Positions 1 through 5,692 of a DNA stretch of 16,991 bases are shown one piece after another. Each line of letters begins with the position of its first letter. Positions within the stretch are counted from its first letter, which is position 1. Under the pieces are notes generated by a model. It ran no database searches and had not been told where the DNA came from. It saw nothing but the letters and a program-made list of their open reading frames with translations. A program made the position numbers and the translations under genes. The DNA is from Candidatus Puniceispirillum sp. Lineage in GTDB: Bacteria; Pseudomonadota; Alphaproteobacteria; Puniceispirillales; Puniceispirillaceae. The stretch lies in assembly GCA_016780525.1 (NCBI GenBank), contig JADHLR010000016.1, positions 1-16,991 of the forward strand. The letters are read 5' to 3'.

Positions 1-848
1 TTATCCGCCGATACAATCACCTGCCGGCCATCTTCAACCAGCGCGTTAAAGGTGTGAAAAAACTCTTCCTGCGTTGATTCCTTGCCGCTGATAAACTGCA
101 CATCGTCAATCATCAGCACATCAACCGAGCGAAATTGTTCTTTGAAGGAAATGGTGTCTCTGAACCGTAATGCCTGAACAAACCTGTTCATAAATTTTTC
201 GGCAGACAGATACATCACCTTGCGGGATGGGTTTTGCTGGCGGATTTGCCAGGCAATGGCATGCATAAGGTGGGTTTTGCCAAGCCCGACACCGCCATAT
301 AAAAACAGTGGATTAAACGCGACTTTTTCACTTTCGGCGGTGCGTCTGGCAACAGCGAATGCCAGCTCGTTCGGTTTGCCGACGACAAAATTGGCAAAGG
401 TGTATCTGGGATCAAGTCCCGCCGATAAATCGTAGGATTTTTCTCTATGCTTTGTTTCAGCCGGTTTTGTTCCAGCCGGATTTGTTCCAGCCGGCTTATT
501 GTCACTCATCCGGTGCGGGCGGTCAGTGCGTCTGGCCAGCCCGTTAGAAACACGCACCTCGACATGTTGGACACCGGTGGCGACGGTCTTGAATTCAGCC
601 GCAGAAATCACCCGCAAACGGTCTGCATATTGGCTGTTGACGCGCTCGCGGGTCAGCGTCGAGTCGGTCTCAAGCGTCAGCGTGCCTGCTTCCAGCCGGT
701 TCACCCGCAACGGCTTAATCCAGTTACGCCACGCTGCATCGCCAATATCATGACGCATACGCTGGGTAACGCGGCCCCAACATTGGGCCACAACCGGGTT
801 GTCTTCAAACAGCTCGCTCACGGATGACATTGGCGCATTGATCTGCAT
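1..848 (-). CDS. dnaA: Chromosomal replication initiator DnaA, N-terminal part (runs off the window)
   Basis: DnaA binds origin DnaA boxes and, with ATP, opens the duplex and helps load the helicase. About 282 codons are visible and the C-terminal DNA-binding domain lies outside the window. Residues 18-105 form domain I (WGRVTQRMRHDIGDAAWRNW is typical). Residues 110-140 are a short low-complexity linker, domain II. The AAA+ domain starts near 145 with NFVVGKPNELA, then Walker A GGVGLGKTHL (about 185-194) and Walker B VLMIDDVQF (about 244-252). The start is uncertain: the first in-frame ATG is at 848 and another is at 830, and neither has a Shine-Dalgarno sequence. A strong AAGGGAG instead serves an out-of-frame ATG at 874. 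The linker holds three copies of a 15-bp repeat. Identity is certain; the exact start is not. Confidence 0.96.
   Translation of the reverse strand, partial: MQINAPMSSVSELFEDNPVVAQCWGRVTQRMRHDIGDAAWRNWIKPLRVNRLEAGTLTLETDSTLTRERVNSQYADRLRVISAAEFKTVATGVQHVEVRVSNGLARRTDRPHRMSDNKPAGTNPAGTKPAETKHREKSYDLSAGLDPRYTFANFVVGKPNELAFAVARRTAESEKVAFNPLFLYGGVGLGKTHLMHAIAWQIRQQNPSRKVMYLSAEKFMNRFVQALRFRDTISFKEQFRSVDVLMIDDVQFISGKESTQEEFFHTFNALVEDGRQVIVSAD
451..495 (-). repeat. Three tandem 15-bp repeats in the DnaA linker
   Basis: On the plus strand the units are TTTGTTTCAGCCGGT (451-465), TTTGTTCCAGCCGGA (466-480) and TTTGTTCCAGCCGGC (481-495), differing at only a few bases. Read in the dnaA frame they give PAGTN-PAGTK-PAETK. 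They are in frame and fall in domain II, which is known to vary in length between species. Confidence 0.9.
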
Positions 849-874
849 GAAATGGCTGTCGTCAAAGCAGACAT
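818..874 (-). CDS. Possible 18-codon leader ORF overlapping the dnaA start
   Basis: An ATG at 874 follows AAGGGAG by six bases, the best ribosome-binding site near dnaA. It opens a frame of 18 codons (MSALTTAISC...HP) that stops with TGA at 818-820. It is out of frame with dnaA and covers both candidate dnaA starts (848 and 830). It could be a translated leader that couples dnaA translation to ribosome arrival. It could also mark an insertion or deletion error near the true N-terminus. No function is recognised in the peptide. Confidence 0.35.
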   Translation of the reverse strand: MSALTTAISCRSMRQCHP

Positions 875-976
875 GCGCGCTCTCCCTTCGGCTGGCTGGT
901 TTGTTGTACTGTCCTTAGTGGTGGCTGCATTGATGGTGGGTTACACCGCTATCGGCCAGCGTCAAGGCGTGGGTGG

Positions 977-1006
977 ATAGTAGCGATTATTTTACATTCT
1001 CGGCAA
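977..1006 (-). promoter_or_regulatory. Candidate dnaA promoter
   Basis: On the minus strand TTGCCG (1001-1006) is separated by 18 bases from TACTAT (977-982). The -10 is good, the -35 moderate and the spacing one base long. It would give a leader of roughly 100-120 nt before dnaA. This is a guess by eye. Confidence 0.3.
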
Positions 1007-1065
1007 GATGCCAAAGCGGCGAAAAGGGAAAATAAACTGGTCAAAACCACAGTTATTTTTATTGA

Positions 1066-1120
1066 CATTTGATTGCCCCGAATTCGGGTAAATTTGGCAA
1101 AAACCACATGTAATCAAATG
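1066..1120. promoter_or_regulatory. Nested inverted repeat upstream of dnaA, possible operator
   Basis: An outer inverted repeat CATTTGATT (1066-1074) and AATCAAATG (1112-1120) encloses a perfect 12-bp palindrome CCCGAATTCGGG (1077-1088). The sequence CAAAACCACA also occurs on both sides of the palindrome, near 1042 and 1098. This looks like a protein-binding region for dnaA control, but I cannot name the protein. Confidence 0.4.
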
Positions 1121-1220
1121 CCGAATCGTTAACAGGTGAGACACCGCACGAATAACAGGCGTTAACCGGCACCAGATAAAACACGTCTCAATGCAACGGC
1201 AACAGGCCAGATATGATGCA

Positions 1221-1256
1221 TAAATAAAAACCCATAGCCCTGATTCGGGCTATGGG
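1221..1256 (-). terminator. Rho-independent terminator of rpsT
   Basis: On the minus strand a perfect 10-bp stem, CCCATAGCCC paired with GGGCTATGGG around a six-base loop (1231-1256), is followed at once by TTTTTATTTA (1221-1230). It lies about 100 bases past the rpsT stop codon. Confidence 0.92.
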
Positions 1257-1354
1257 TAAAATGGGGGTAACAGCATGTGGGTGACAGAATCGTCGCACTA
1301 GGCGGCATGCCAGCACCAAGTAAACCCAGCAACAAGTCGAAAGGGCAGCAACCC

Positions 1355-1621
1355 CTAGGCGGCGAGGGCTTTGACCCGCGCTGCCAGACGTGAAATCTTG
1401 CGTGACACGGTGTTTTTATGCAGCACACCGCGCGAAACGCCGCGCTGTAATTCCGGCTGTGCGGCGCGCAAGGCTTCACGCGCAGCATCGGCGTCGCCAG
1501 CGGCGATTGCAGCATCAACTTTTTTCACGAATGTTCTGATTCGGCTGACCCGCGCGCCATTGATCAGGGCGCGGTTTGCGTTGCGGATGATCCGCTTTTT
1601 CGCAGATTTATGATTTGCCAT
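1355..1621 (-). CDS. rpsT: 30S ribosomal protein S20
   Basis: S20 is a small basic protein that binds 16S rRNA early in 30S assembly. The 88-residue product has the usual length and a typical start, MANHKSAKKRIIRNANRA. Further marks are the lysine- and arginine-rich helices and the conserved HKNTVSRKISRLAARV segment near the C-terminus. AGGA lies eight bases before the ATG. The gene stands alone between a near-consensus promoter and a strong terminator, as expected for a highly expressed ribosomal gene. The rpsT-dnaA order is common in alphaproteobacteria. Confidence 0.98.
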   Translation of the reverse strand: MANHKSAKKRIIRNANRALINGARVSRIRTFVKKVDAAIAAGDADAAREALRAAQPELQRGVSRGVLHKNTVSRKISRLAARVKALAA

Positions 1622-1664
1622 CGAGGTTGTCCTAAATTTTCAAAATTCCATAGCTAGAGCGGGC

Positions 1665-1693
1665 TTATAAGCGCTTTTGCGGCAACAGGTCAA
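1665..1693 (-). promoter_or_regulatory. rpsT promoter
   Basis: On the minus strand TTGACC (1688-1693) and TTATAA (1665-1670) are exactly 17 bases apart, a near-consensus housekeeping sigma promoter. It would give a leader of about 35-40 nt before the rpsT ATG. This is one of the two best promoters in the window. Confidence 0.75.
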
Positions 1694-1748
1694 GCTTTTT
1701 GGCATCTGCCGGCATAATTGTTGGTTTCGCACGCCCGACAGCCAACAT

Positions 1749-2276
1749 TCACTGTGGGCGCACCATCAACCGCCACAGCCTGCCTGCCGCGGTAGTCACT
1801 TCGGAAATCAACAGCGCTTCCGAGCCACGACGCCAGCTGCCGTCACCGCCCGTCCATCCAATCGCCGGCAGTGATTCATTATAAAACCGCATAATGTCCG
1901 GCGCCGCTGCCGCGCTCGAAGCAAAGACCATGACGATTCGGCCATTTGGTGAGTCAAAGGCAAAGCCGAGCGCCGGCTCAACCGATAATGCCGGCATAAT
2001 AGGCAGATCACCAACCCAGCTATGCTGTTGGCTTTCTGCTGCCTGGCTGGTCTGCAAGCTGGCAGAGGCGAGCATGCCAAAACTGGCCAGAAACAGGCTG
2101 GCCACAAACAAATTGACCGGTAGTAATCTGCTGACACGGCGCCTCAAAAAGCCGCTGGCAAACCTTTGTAGCTGCACCGTCTTGATAATCGTCTCAGCAA
2201 TCGTCTGGCTAATCATCGTGATAACCGTCTTGATAACCGTCTTGGCAATAGTTTTCGGCGTCGATATGTCGGTCAT
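1749..2276 (-). CDS. Membrane-anchored or exported protein of unknown function
   Basis: I do not recognise a named family. From the chosen start the product is 175 residues. A short cytoplasmic segment with seven TVIK-like four-residue repeats (about 9-34) is followed by a basic stretch (FLRRRVSRLL) and a hydrophobic segment, LFVASLFLASFGMLASA (about 56-72). The segment may be a signal peptide or a membrane anchor. A compact domain of about 85 residues then contains AFDSPNGRIVMVFA, IMRFYNESLPAIGW and a C-terminal LWRLMVRPQ. The frame is open upstream to an ATG at 2321, but AGGTAGGGGC immediately precedes the ATG at 2276, which makes that start better. It follows mutM closely on the same strand and is probably co-transcribed with it. 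A periplasmic location is inferred. Confidence 0.75.
   Translation of the reverse strand: MTDISTPKTIAKTVIKTVITMISQTIAETIIKTVQLQRFASGFLRRRVSRLLPVNLFVASLFLASFGMLASASLQTSQAAESQQHSWVGDLPIMPALSVEPALGFAFDSPNGRIVMVFASSAAAAPDIMRFYNESLPAIGWTGGDGSWRRGSEALLISEVTTAAGRLWRLMVRPQ
2176..2259 (-). repeat. Degenerate 12-bp tandem repeat, about seven units
   Basis: Plus-strand units of consensus A(C/T)CGTCTTGATA begin at 2176, 2188, 2200, 2212, 2224, 2236 and 2248. The units at 2176 and 2224 are identical and the last is the most diverged. In the reading frame they encode TIAK-TVIK-TVIT-MISQ-TIAE-TIIK-TV, a four-residue periodic, amphipathic segment. Confidence 0.85.
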
Positions 2277-2343
2277 GCCCCTACCTGTTTTGATTTCAAC
2301 ACTGGGTGATGTTATGCGCATGCCTCACTATCGCATGATAATC

Positions 2344-3186
2344 TCACCGTTGGCAACGCGGACAATAGAAACTTGAGCGACCGGATTGCACAAGCATTTT
2401 GATCGGCGTTGTGCAGATCTGGCACGCCTCGCCAGCCCGCCCATAAACAGCCAGCCGTTGCACAAAATAGCCAATTTCACCGCCGGGCTGAACATGGTCA
2501 CGCAGCGACGTGCCGCCATCCTCAATCGCCGCACGCAATGTTTTGACAATGGCCGCAGCCAACCGCACGGCGCGACCGCCAGCAATTGTTGCCGCTTTGC
2601 GACGGGGTGATATACCGGCATGAAACAGCGCCTCGCTGGCGTAAATATTGCCAATACCGGCGATCAATTGCTGGTTCAACAAGGCATTTTTCACCGGGCC
2701 CTGACGGCCCTTGAAAGCAGTTTGCAGATATTCGGCAGAAAACGCATTGCCCAGCGGTTCCGGCCCCATATGCTGTAGCAATTTATAACTGGCCTGTGTC
2801 GACAGCGCAAATAAATCCACCCAGCCAAACCGGCGCGGGTCGTTCAACACAACATAATGCGTGGGCGATGTCGCCTGTTCGCCGTCCGCCATCGTCAGCA
2901 TGATATGATCATGCCTGCCAAGGGTGGGGGCGCGATCATGGATACGCACTGACCCTGACATGCCAAGATGCAGCAGCAAAACATTCTGATCATCAAGCGT
3001 CATCAGCACATATTTGCCGCGCCGCGCAACATGGGTGAACCGGCGTCCCTGCAAGCGGGCTGCCAGATTCGGCGGCAGCGGCCAGCGTAAATCATCACGA
3101 CCAACAAAAGCCGCGGCGATATAACGCTGTTCCAGCACAGGCGCCAGCGCCCGGCGCACGGTTTCAACTTCTGGCAATTCCGGCAT
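2344..3186 (-). CDS. mutM: Formamidopyrimidine-DNA glycosylase (8-oxoguanine repair)
   Basis: MutM/Fpg removes 8-oxoguanine and ring-opened purines from DNA and cuts the abasic site by beta/delta elimination. The start is fixed by the mature N-terminus PELPEVETVRR: Pro2 is the Schiff-base nucleophile and Glu3 the catalytic acid. GGGAGG precedes the ATG at 3186; the frame upstream of it is not coding. Lys58 (RRGKYV) is the conserved DNA-contacting lysine. IGNIYASEALFHAGISP is the helix-two-turn-helix. The C-terminus carries a complete zinc finger, C255-x2-C258...C275-x2-C278. At 280 residues the length is normal. The gene is divergent from ubiE, with the unknown membrane protein just downstream. 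Confidence 0.97.
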   Translation of the reverse strand: MPELPEVETVRRALAPVLEQRYIAAAFVGRDDLRWPLPPNLAARLQGRRFTHVARRGKYVLMTLDDQNVLLLHLGMSGSVRIHDRAPTLGRHDHIMLTMADGEQATSPTHYVVLNDPRRFGWVDLFALSTQASYKLLQHMGPEPLGNAFSAEYLQTAFKGRQGPVKNALLNQQLIAGIGNIYASEALFHAGISPRRKAATIAGGRAVRLAAAIVKTLRAAIEDGGTSLRDHVQPGGEIGYFVQRLAVYGRAGEACQICTTPIKMLVQSGRSSFYCPRCQR

Positions 3187-3222
3187 AATGCCTCCCGGTT
3201 TTTGTATTTTGACGCTGTATGG

Positions 3223-3251
3223 TGGGTAAGGCTGGCACGAAATCCTGTCAA
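3223..3251 (-). promoter_or_regulatory. Possible mutM promoter
   Basis: On the minus strand a perfect TTGACA (3246-3251) has TACCCA 17 bases further on (3223-3228). The -35 is ideal but the -10 is poor, so this is tentative. It lies in the 130-bp divergent region between mutM and ubiE. Confidence 0.3.
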
Positions 3252-3316
3252 CGCCGTTTCGTATTTTGCGCAAGGCTGATATAGATAATGCCAGCGAAGT
3301 GAACCAAAGGCAATTT

Positions 3317-4120
3317 ATGCAACATCCAGCAGACAGAACAAATCATCGCACCGCCGCCGGGCAGCCATCTGAAGTAGCGACGGATGACAGCATTGATTTT
3401 GGCTTTCAAACGGTTGAGCGCGCGGCAAAGGTCGGGCTTGTGCGTGGGGTATTTGATTCGGTTGCCAGCCGCTATGACGTGATGAATGACGTGATGAGCG
3501 GCGGTGTGCATCGGCTCTGGAAAAGTGCGATGATCGACTGGATGGCGCCACAATCCGATCAGCATCTGGTTGATCTGGCAGGCGGCACCGGCGATATCAG
3601 CCTAAGATTCCTCAAGGCTGGTGGTGGGTCAGCATGCGTTACTGATATCAATCAGGCGATGCTGCAAGCCGGCCAGCAACGCCCGCAATTACAGCGCCAT
3701 GCGGCACAGCTAAGCTGGTGTATTGGCAATGCCGAAGCCCTGCCGCTGGCCAGCAAAACCGCTGATTTTGTCACCATCGCATTCGGCCTGCGCAATGTCA
3801 CCGACCGGCAGGCCGCACTGGGCGAAGCCTATCGTATCCTCAAACCGGGGGGACGATTTCTCTGTCTGGAATTTTCCCATGTACAAAGCCAGCCGCTGGC
3901 AAAACTCTATGATGCCTGGTCGTTTAACCTGTTGCCCGTGATGGGGCAGATGATTGCCGGTGATGCCGCCAGCTATCGCTATCTTGTCGAATCAATCCGG
4001 CAGTTTCCCAGCAAGGAAGTGCTGGCTGATATGTTTGCCGCCGCCGGATTTGCGCAAATTCGGGTGCGCAGCCTGTCGGCTGGCATTGCCTGTATTCATT
4101 CCGGCTGGAAGCTCGATTAA
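3317..4120 (+). CDS. ubiE: Ubiquinone/menaquinone biosynthesis C-methyltransferase UbiE
   Basis: UbiE transfers a methyl group from S-adenosylmethionine to carbon of the benzoquinol ring in ubiquinone synthesis. The 267-residue product has the family signature FDSVASRYDVMNDVMSGGVHRLWK (given here in part: residues 46-69). The SAM-binding motif is DLAGGTGDISLRF (86-98). GLRNVTD and RILKPGGRFLCLEFS follow, and the C-terminus IHSGWKLD is typical. AAAGG lies seven bases before the ATG at 3317; an in-frame ATG at 3266 lacks such a site. Its stop codon overlaps the ubiB start (TAATG), which indicates translational coupling. It is the first gene of the plus-strand cluster. Confidence 0.97.
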   Translation: MQHPADRTNHRTAAGQPSEVATDDSIDFGFQTVERAAKVGLVRGVFDSVASRYDVMNDVMSGGVHRLWKSAMIDWMAPQSDQHLVDLAGGTGDISLRFLKAGGGSACVTDINQAMLQAGQQRPQLQRHAAQLSWCIGNAEALPLASKTADFVTIAFGLRNVTDRQAALGEAYRILKPGGRFLCLEFSHVQSQPLAKLYDAWSFNLLPVMGQMIAGDAASYRYLVESIRQFPSKEVLADMFAAAGFAQIRVRSLSAGIACIHSGWKLD

Positions 4121-5652
4121 TGCGGCCGGTATCGCTATTGCTGGCATTGCTGCGATTGCCATCAATAGCCTGGCATCTGGGGCGTGCTGGTGTTTTGGGA
4201 CATCTGGCAGCGGTCACCTTGCTGCCAGCGTGGCTGCGGCAATTATGCCATATTCTGGATAAAATTATCCGCTCGGGTTCCGCCACCGCCGATGCGGGCG
4301 GGGCGCTGGCCAATGCGCTGATGCGGCTTGGCCCCGGATTCATCAAATTTGGTCAGGCATTATCGACCCGGGCAGATCTGATTGGCCCGGATATGGGCCG
4401 CGCACTGGCCCAGCTGCAAGACCGTTTGCCACCTTTTCCGGCGGCGGTGGCACGCCGGCTTGTTGCCAGTCAGTCTGGCAAACCGCTGGAGGACAGTTTT
4501 GCCAGCTTTGACGATGCAGCGGTGGCAGCGGCCTCAATTGCACAGGTTCACCGGGCGACATTGTGTGACGGGCGCAAAGTTGCTGTCAAATTGCTGCGCC
4601 CCGGCATTGAACGGCGGATGCGGGCCGATACCGACCTGTTTGACTCGCTGGCACATATATTGGAATGGCTTGCCCCCGGCCTGCGCCGGCTTAAACTTGT
4701 CGAGGCCGTGGCACAGTTTCGGGAGATTTCAGACACCGAACTTGATTTCCGGCTGGAAGCCGCCGCTGGCGGGCGGCTGAAAGATAATCTGGCGGATGAT
4801 ACCGGAATCTATGTGCCTTGGATCGATCTTGAACACAGCACCAGTCGCATGCTGATCATCGAATGGATCGACGGCATCCGCATTGATGATGTGGCTGGTC
4901 TGCGCGCCGCCGGGCATGATGTTGCAAAAGTGACCGAAATTGCCGCCAGCAGCTTTTTCAATCAGGTGTTTCGTGACGGCTATTTTCATGCCGATATGCA
5001 TCCGGGTAATATTTTCATCCGTGATGACGGCGTTCTGGTGCCGATTGATTTTGGCATTATGGGGTATCTGGAATTTAGCGAAAGGCTGTTTCTGGCGCGG
5101 CTTCTCAGCGCCATGCTTGAGCGTGATTATGACGAGGTGGCACAGCTCCATAAAAATGCTGGGATGTTGAAAGACAGCATTTCAGTTCACCAGTTTTCAC
5201 AAGCCATTCGGGCTGTTGCCGACCCGGTGATGGGCAAAGCCCTCGGCGACGTATCACTCGCCACTGTTTTAGGTCAAATTCTGCAAATTTCCACGCGGTT
5301 TGAAATCGAGATACAGCCGGAATTTAATTTGCTGCAAAAAACCATGATGATGGCCGAAGGTGTCGCCCGACAACTCAACCCGCAGGCGGATATGTGGCAA
5401 TTGGCAAAACCGCTGGCGCAGGACTGGATGGCGCAAGAGGCCAATCTGTCCAAACAGGCCGGACAGGCGATCAAAACCATACTGGCGCTAAGCGCCCGCT
5501 TGCCGGCAATTTTTGATGCACTTGAACAAATGCAACCATCACCCTCGCGGCCATCCTCTCGGCCAAACCCGCGACCATCGCGCTGGCCACTCGGTCTGGC
5601 GATACTCGCACTAGGGCTTGCTATTCTAAGTTTTTTCACGCATTTTCATTGA
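4120..5652 (+). CDS. ubiB: Ubiquinone biosynthesis regulatory kinase-like protein UbiB
   Basis: UbiB is a membrane-associated atypical kinase/ATPase of the ABC1/ADCK family needed for ubiquinone synthesis, thought to help lipid precursors reach the Ubi enzymes. The 510 residues show the family's KxGQ motif in GPGFIKFGQALSTR (about 71-84) and the A-rich loop AAASIAQVH (136-144) in place of a normal glycine-rich loop. The invariant lysine is in VAVKLLRPG (K157), the catalytic-loop equivalent is HADMHPGN (290-297), and the metal-binding DFG starts at D310. One hydrophobic C-terminal segment (about 490-507) is a probable membrane anchor. The start overlaps the ubiE stop. Confidence 0.97.
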   Translation: MRPVSLLLALLRLPSIAWHLGRAGVLGHLAAVTLLPAWLRQLCHILDKIIRSGSATADAGGALANALMRLGPGFIKFGQALSTRADLIGPDMGRALAQLQDRLPPFPAAVARRLVASQSGKPLEDSFASFDDAAVAAASIAQVHRATLCDGRKVAVKLLRPGIERRMRADTDLFDSLAHILEWLAPGLRRLKLVEAVAQFREISDTELDFRLEAAAGGRLKDNLADDTGIYVPWIDLEHSTSRMLIIEWIDGIRIDDVAGLRAAGHDVAKVTEIAASSFFNQVFRDGYFHADMHPGNIFIRDDGVLVPIDFGIMGYLEFSERLFLARLLSAMLERDYDEVAQLHKNAGMLKDSISVHQFSQAIRAVADPVMGKALGDVSLATVLGQILQISTRFEIEIQPEFNLLQKTMMMAEGVARQLNPQADMWQLAKPLAQDWMAQEANLSKQAGQAIKTILALSARLPAIFDALEQMQPSPSRPSSRPNPRPSRWPLGLAILALGLAILSFFTHFH

Positions 5653-5692
5653 ACTGAATTTTCGTGAATATTTGTGAAATCCGGGGCATCAC

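Larger units (their letters stand above)
875..1354. other. Gene-free region between rpsT and dnaA
   Basis: No credible coding frame is seen here. From high to low coordinate, the transcription direction of both flanking genes, it holds the rpsT terminator (1221-1256), an AT-rich stretch with a nested inverted repeat (1066-1120), a candidate dnaA promoter (977-1006) and the dnaA leader. No good match to the DnaA box TTATNCACA was found by eye, so I do not call an origin. GANTC sites, the CcrM methylation target in alphaproteobacteria, occur near 1123, 1242 and 1287, about what chance would give. Confidence 0.7.

Noticed and set aside
1123..1291. Three GANTC (CcrM) sites upstream of dnaA
   Set aside because: The count is close to chance for a region of this length, although control of dnaA by CcrM methylation is known in Caulobacter.
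875..1354. Chromosome origin next to dnaA
   Set aside because: No cluster of TTATNCACA-type boxes was found by eye, and in many alphaproteobacteria the origin is not beside dnaA.
1162..1518. 118-codon open frame overlapping rpsT and its terminator
   Set aside because: It is read through the terminator hairpin and is out of frame with S20; no protein features are seen.
1894..2376. 160-codon open frame antisense to the unknown membrane protein
   Set aside because: Its hydrophobic stretch is the reverse reading of the 12-bp repeat; the opposite strand has a ribosome site and a signal or anchor segment.
3187..3273. 29-residue extension of MutM
   Set aside because: Fpg needs proline directly after the initiator methionine, which fixes the start at 3186.
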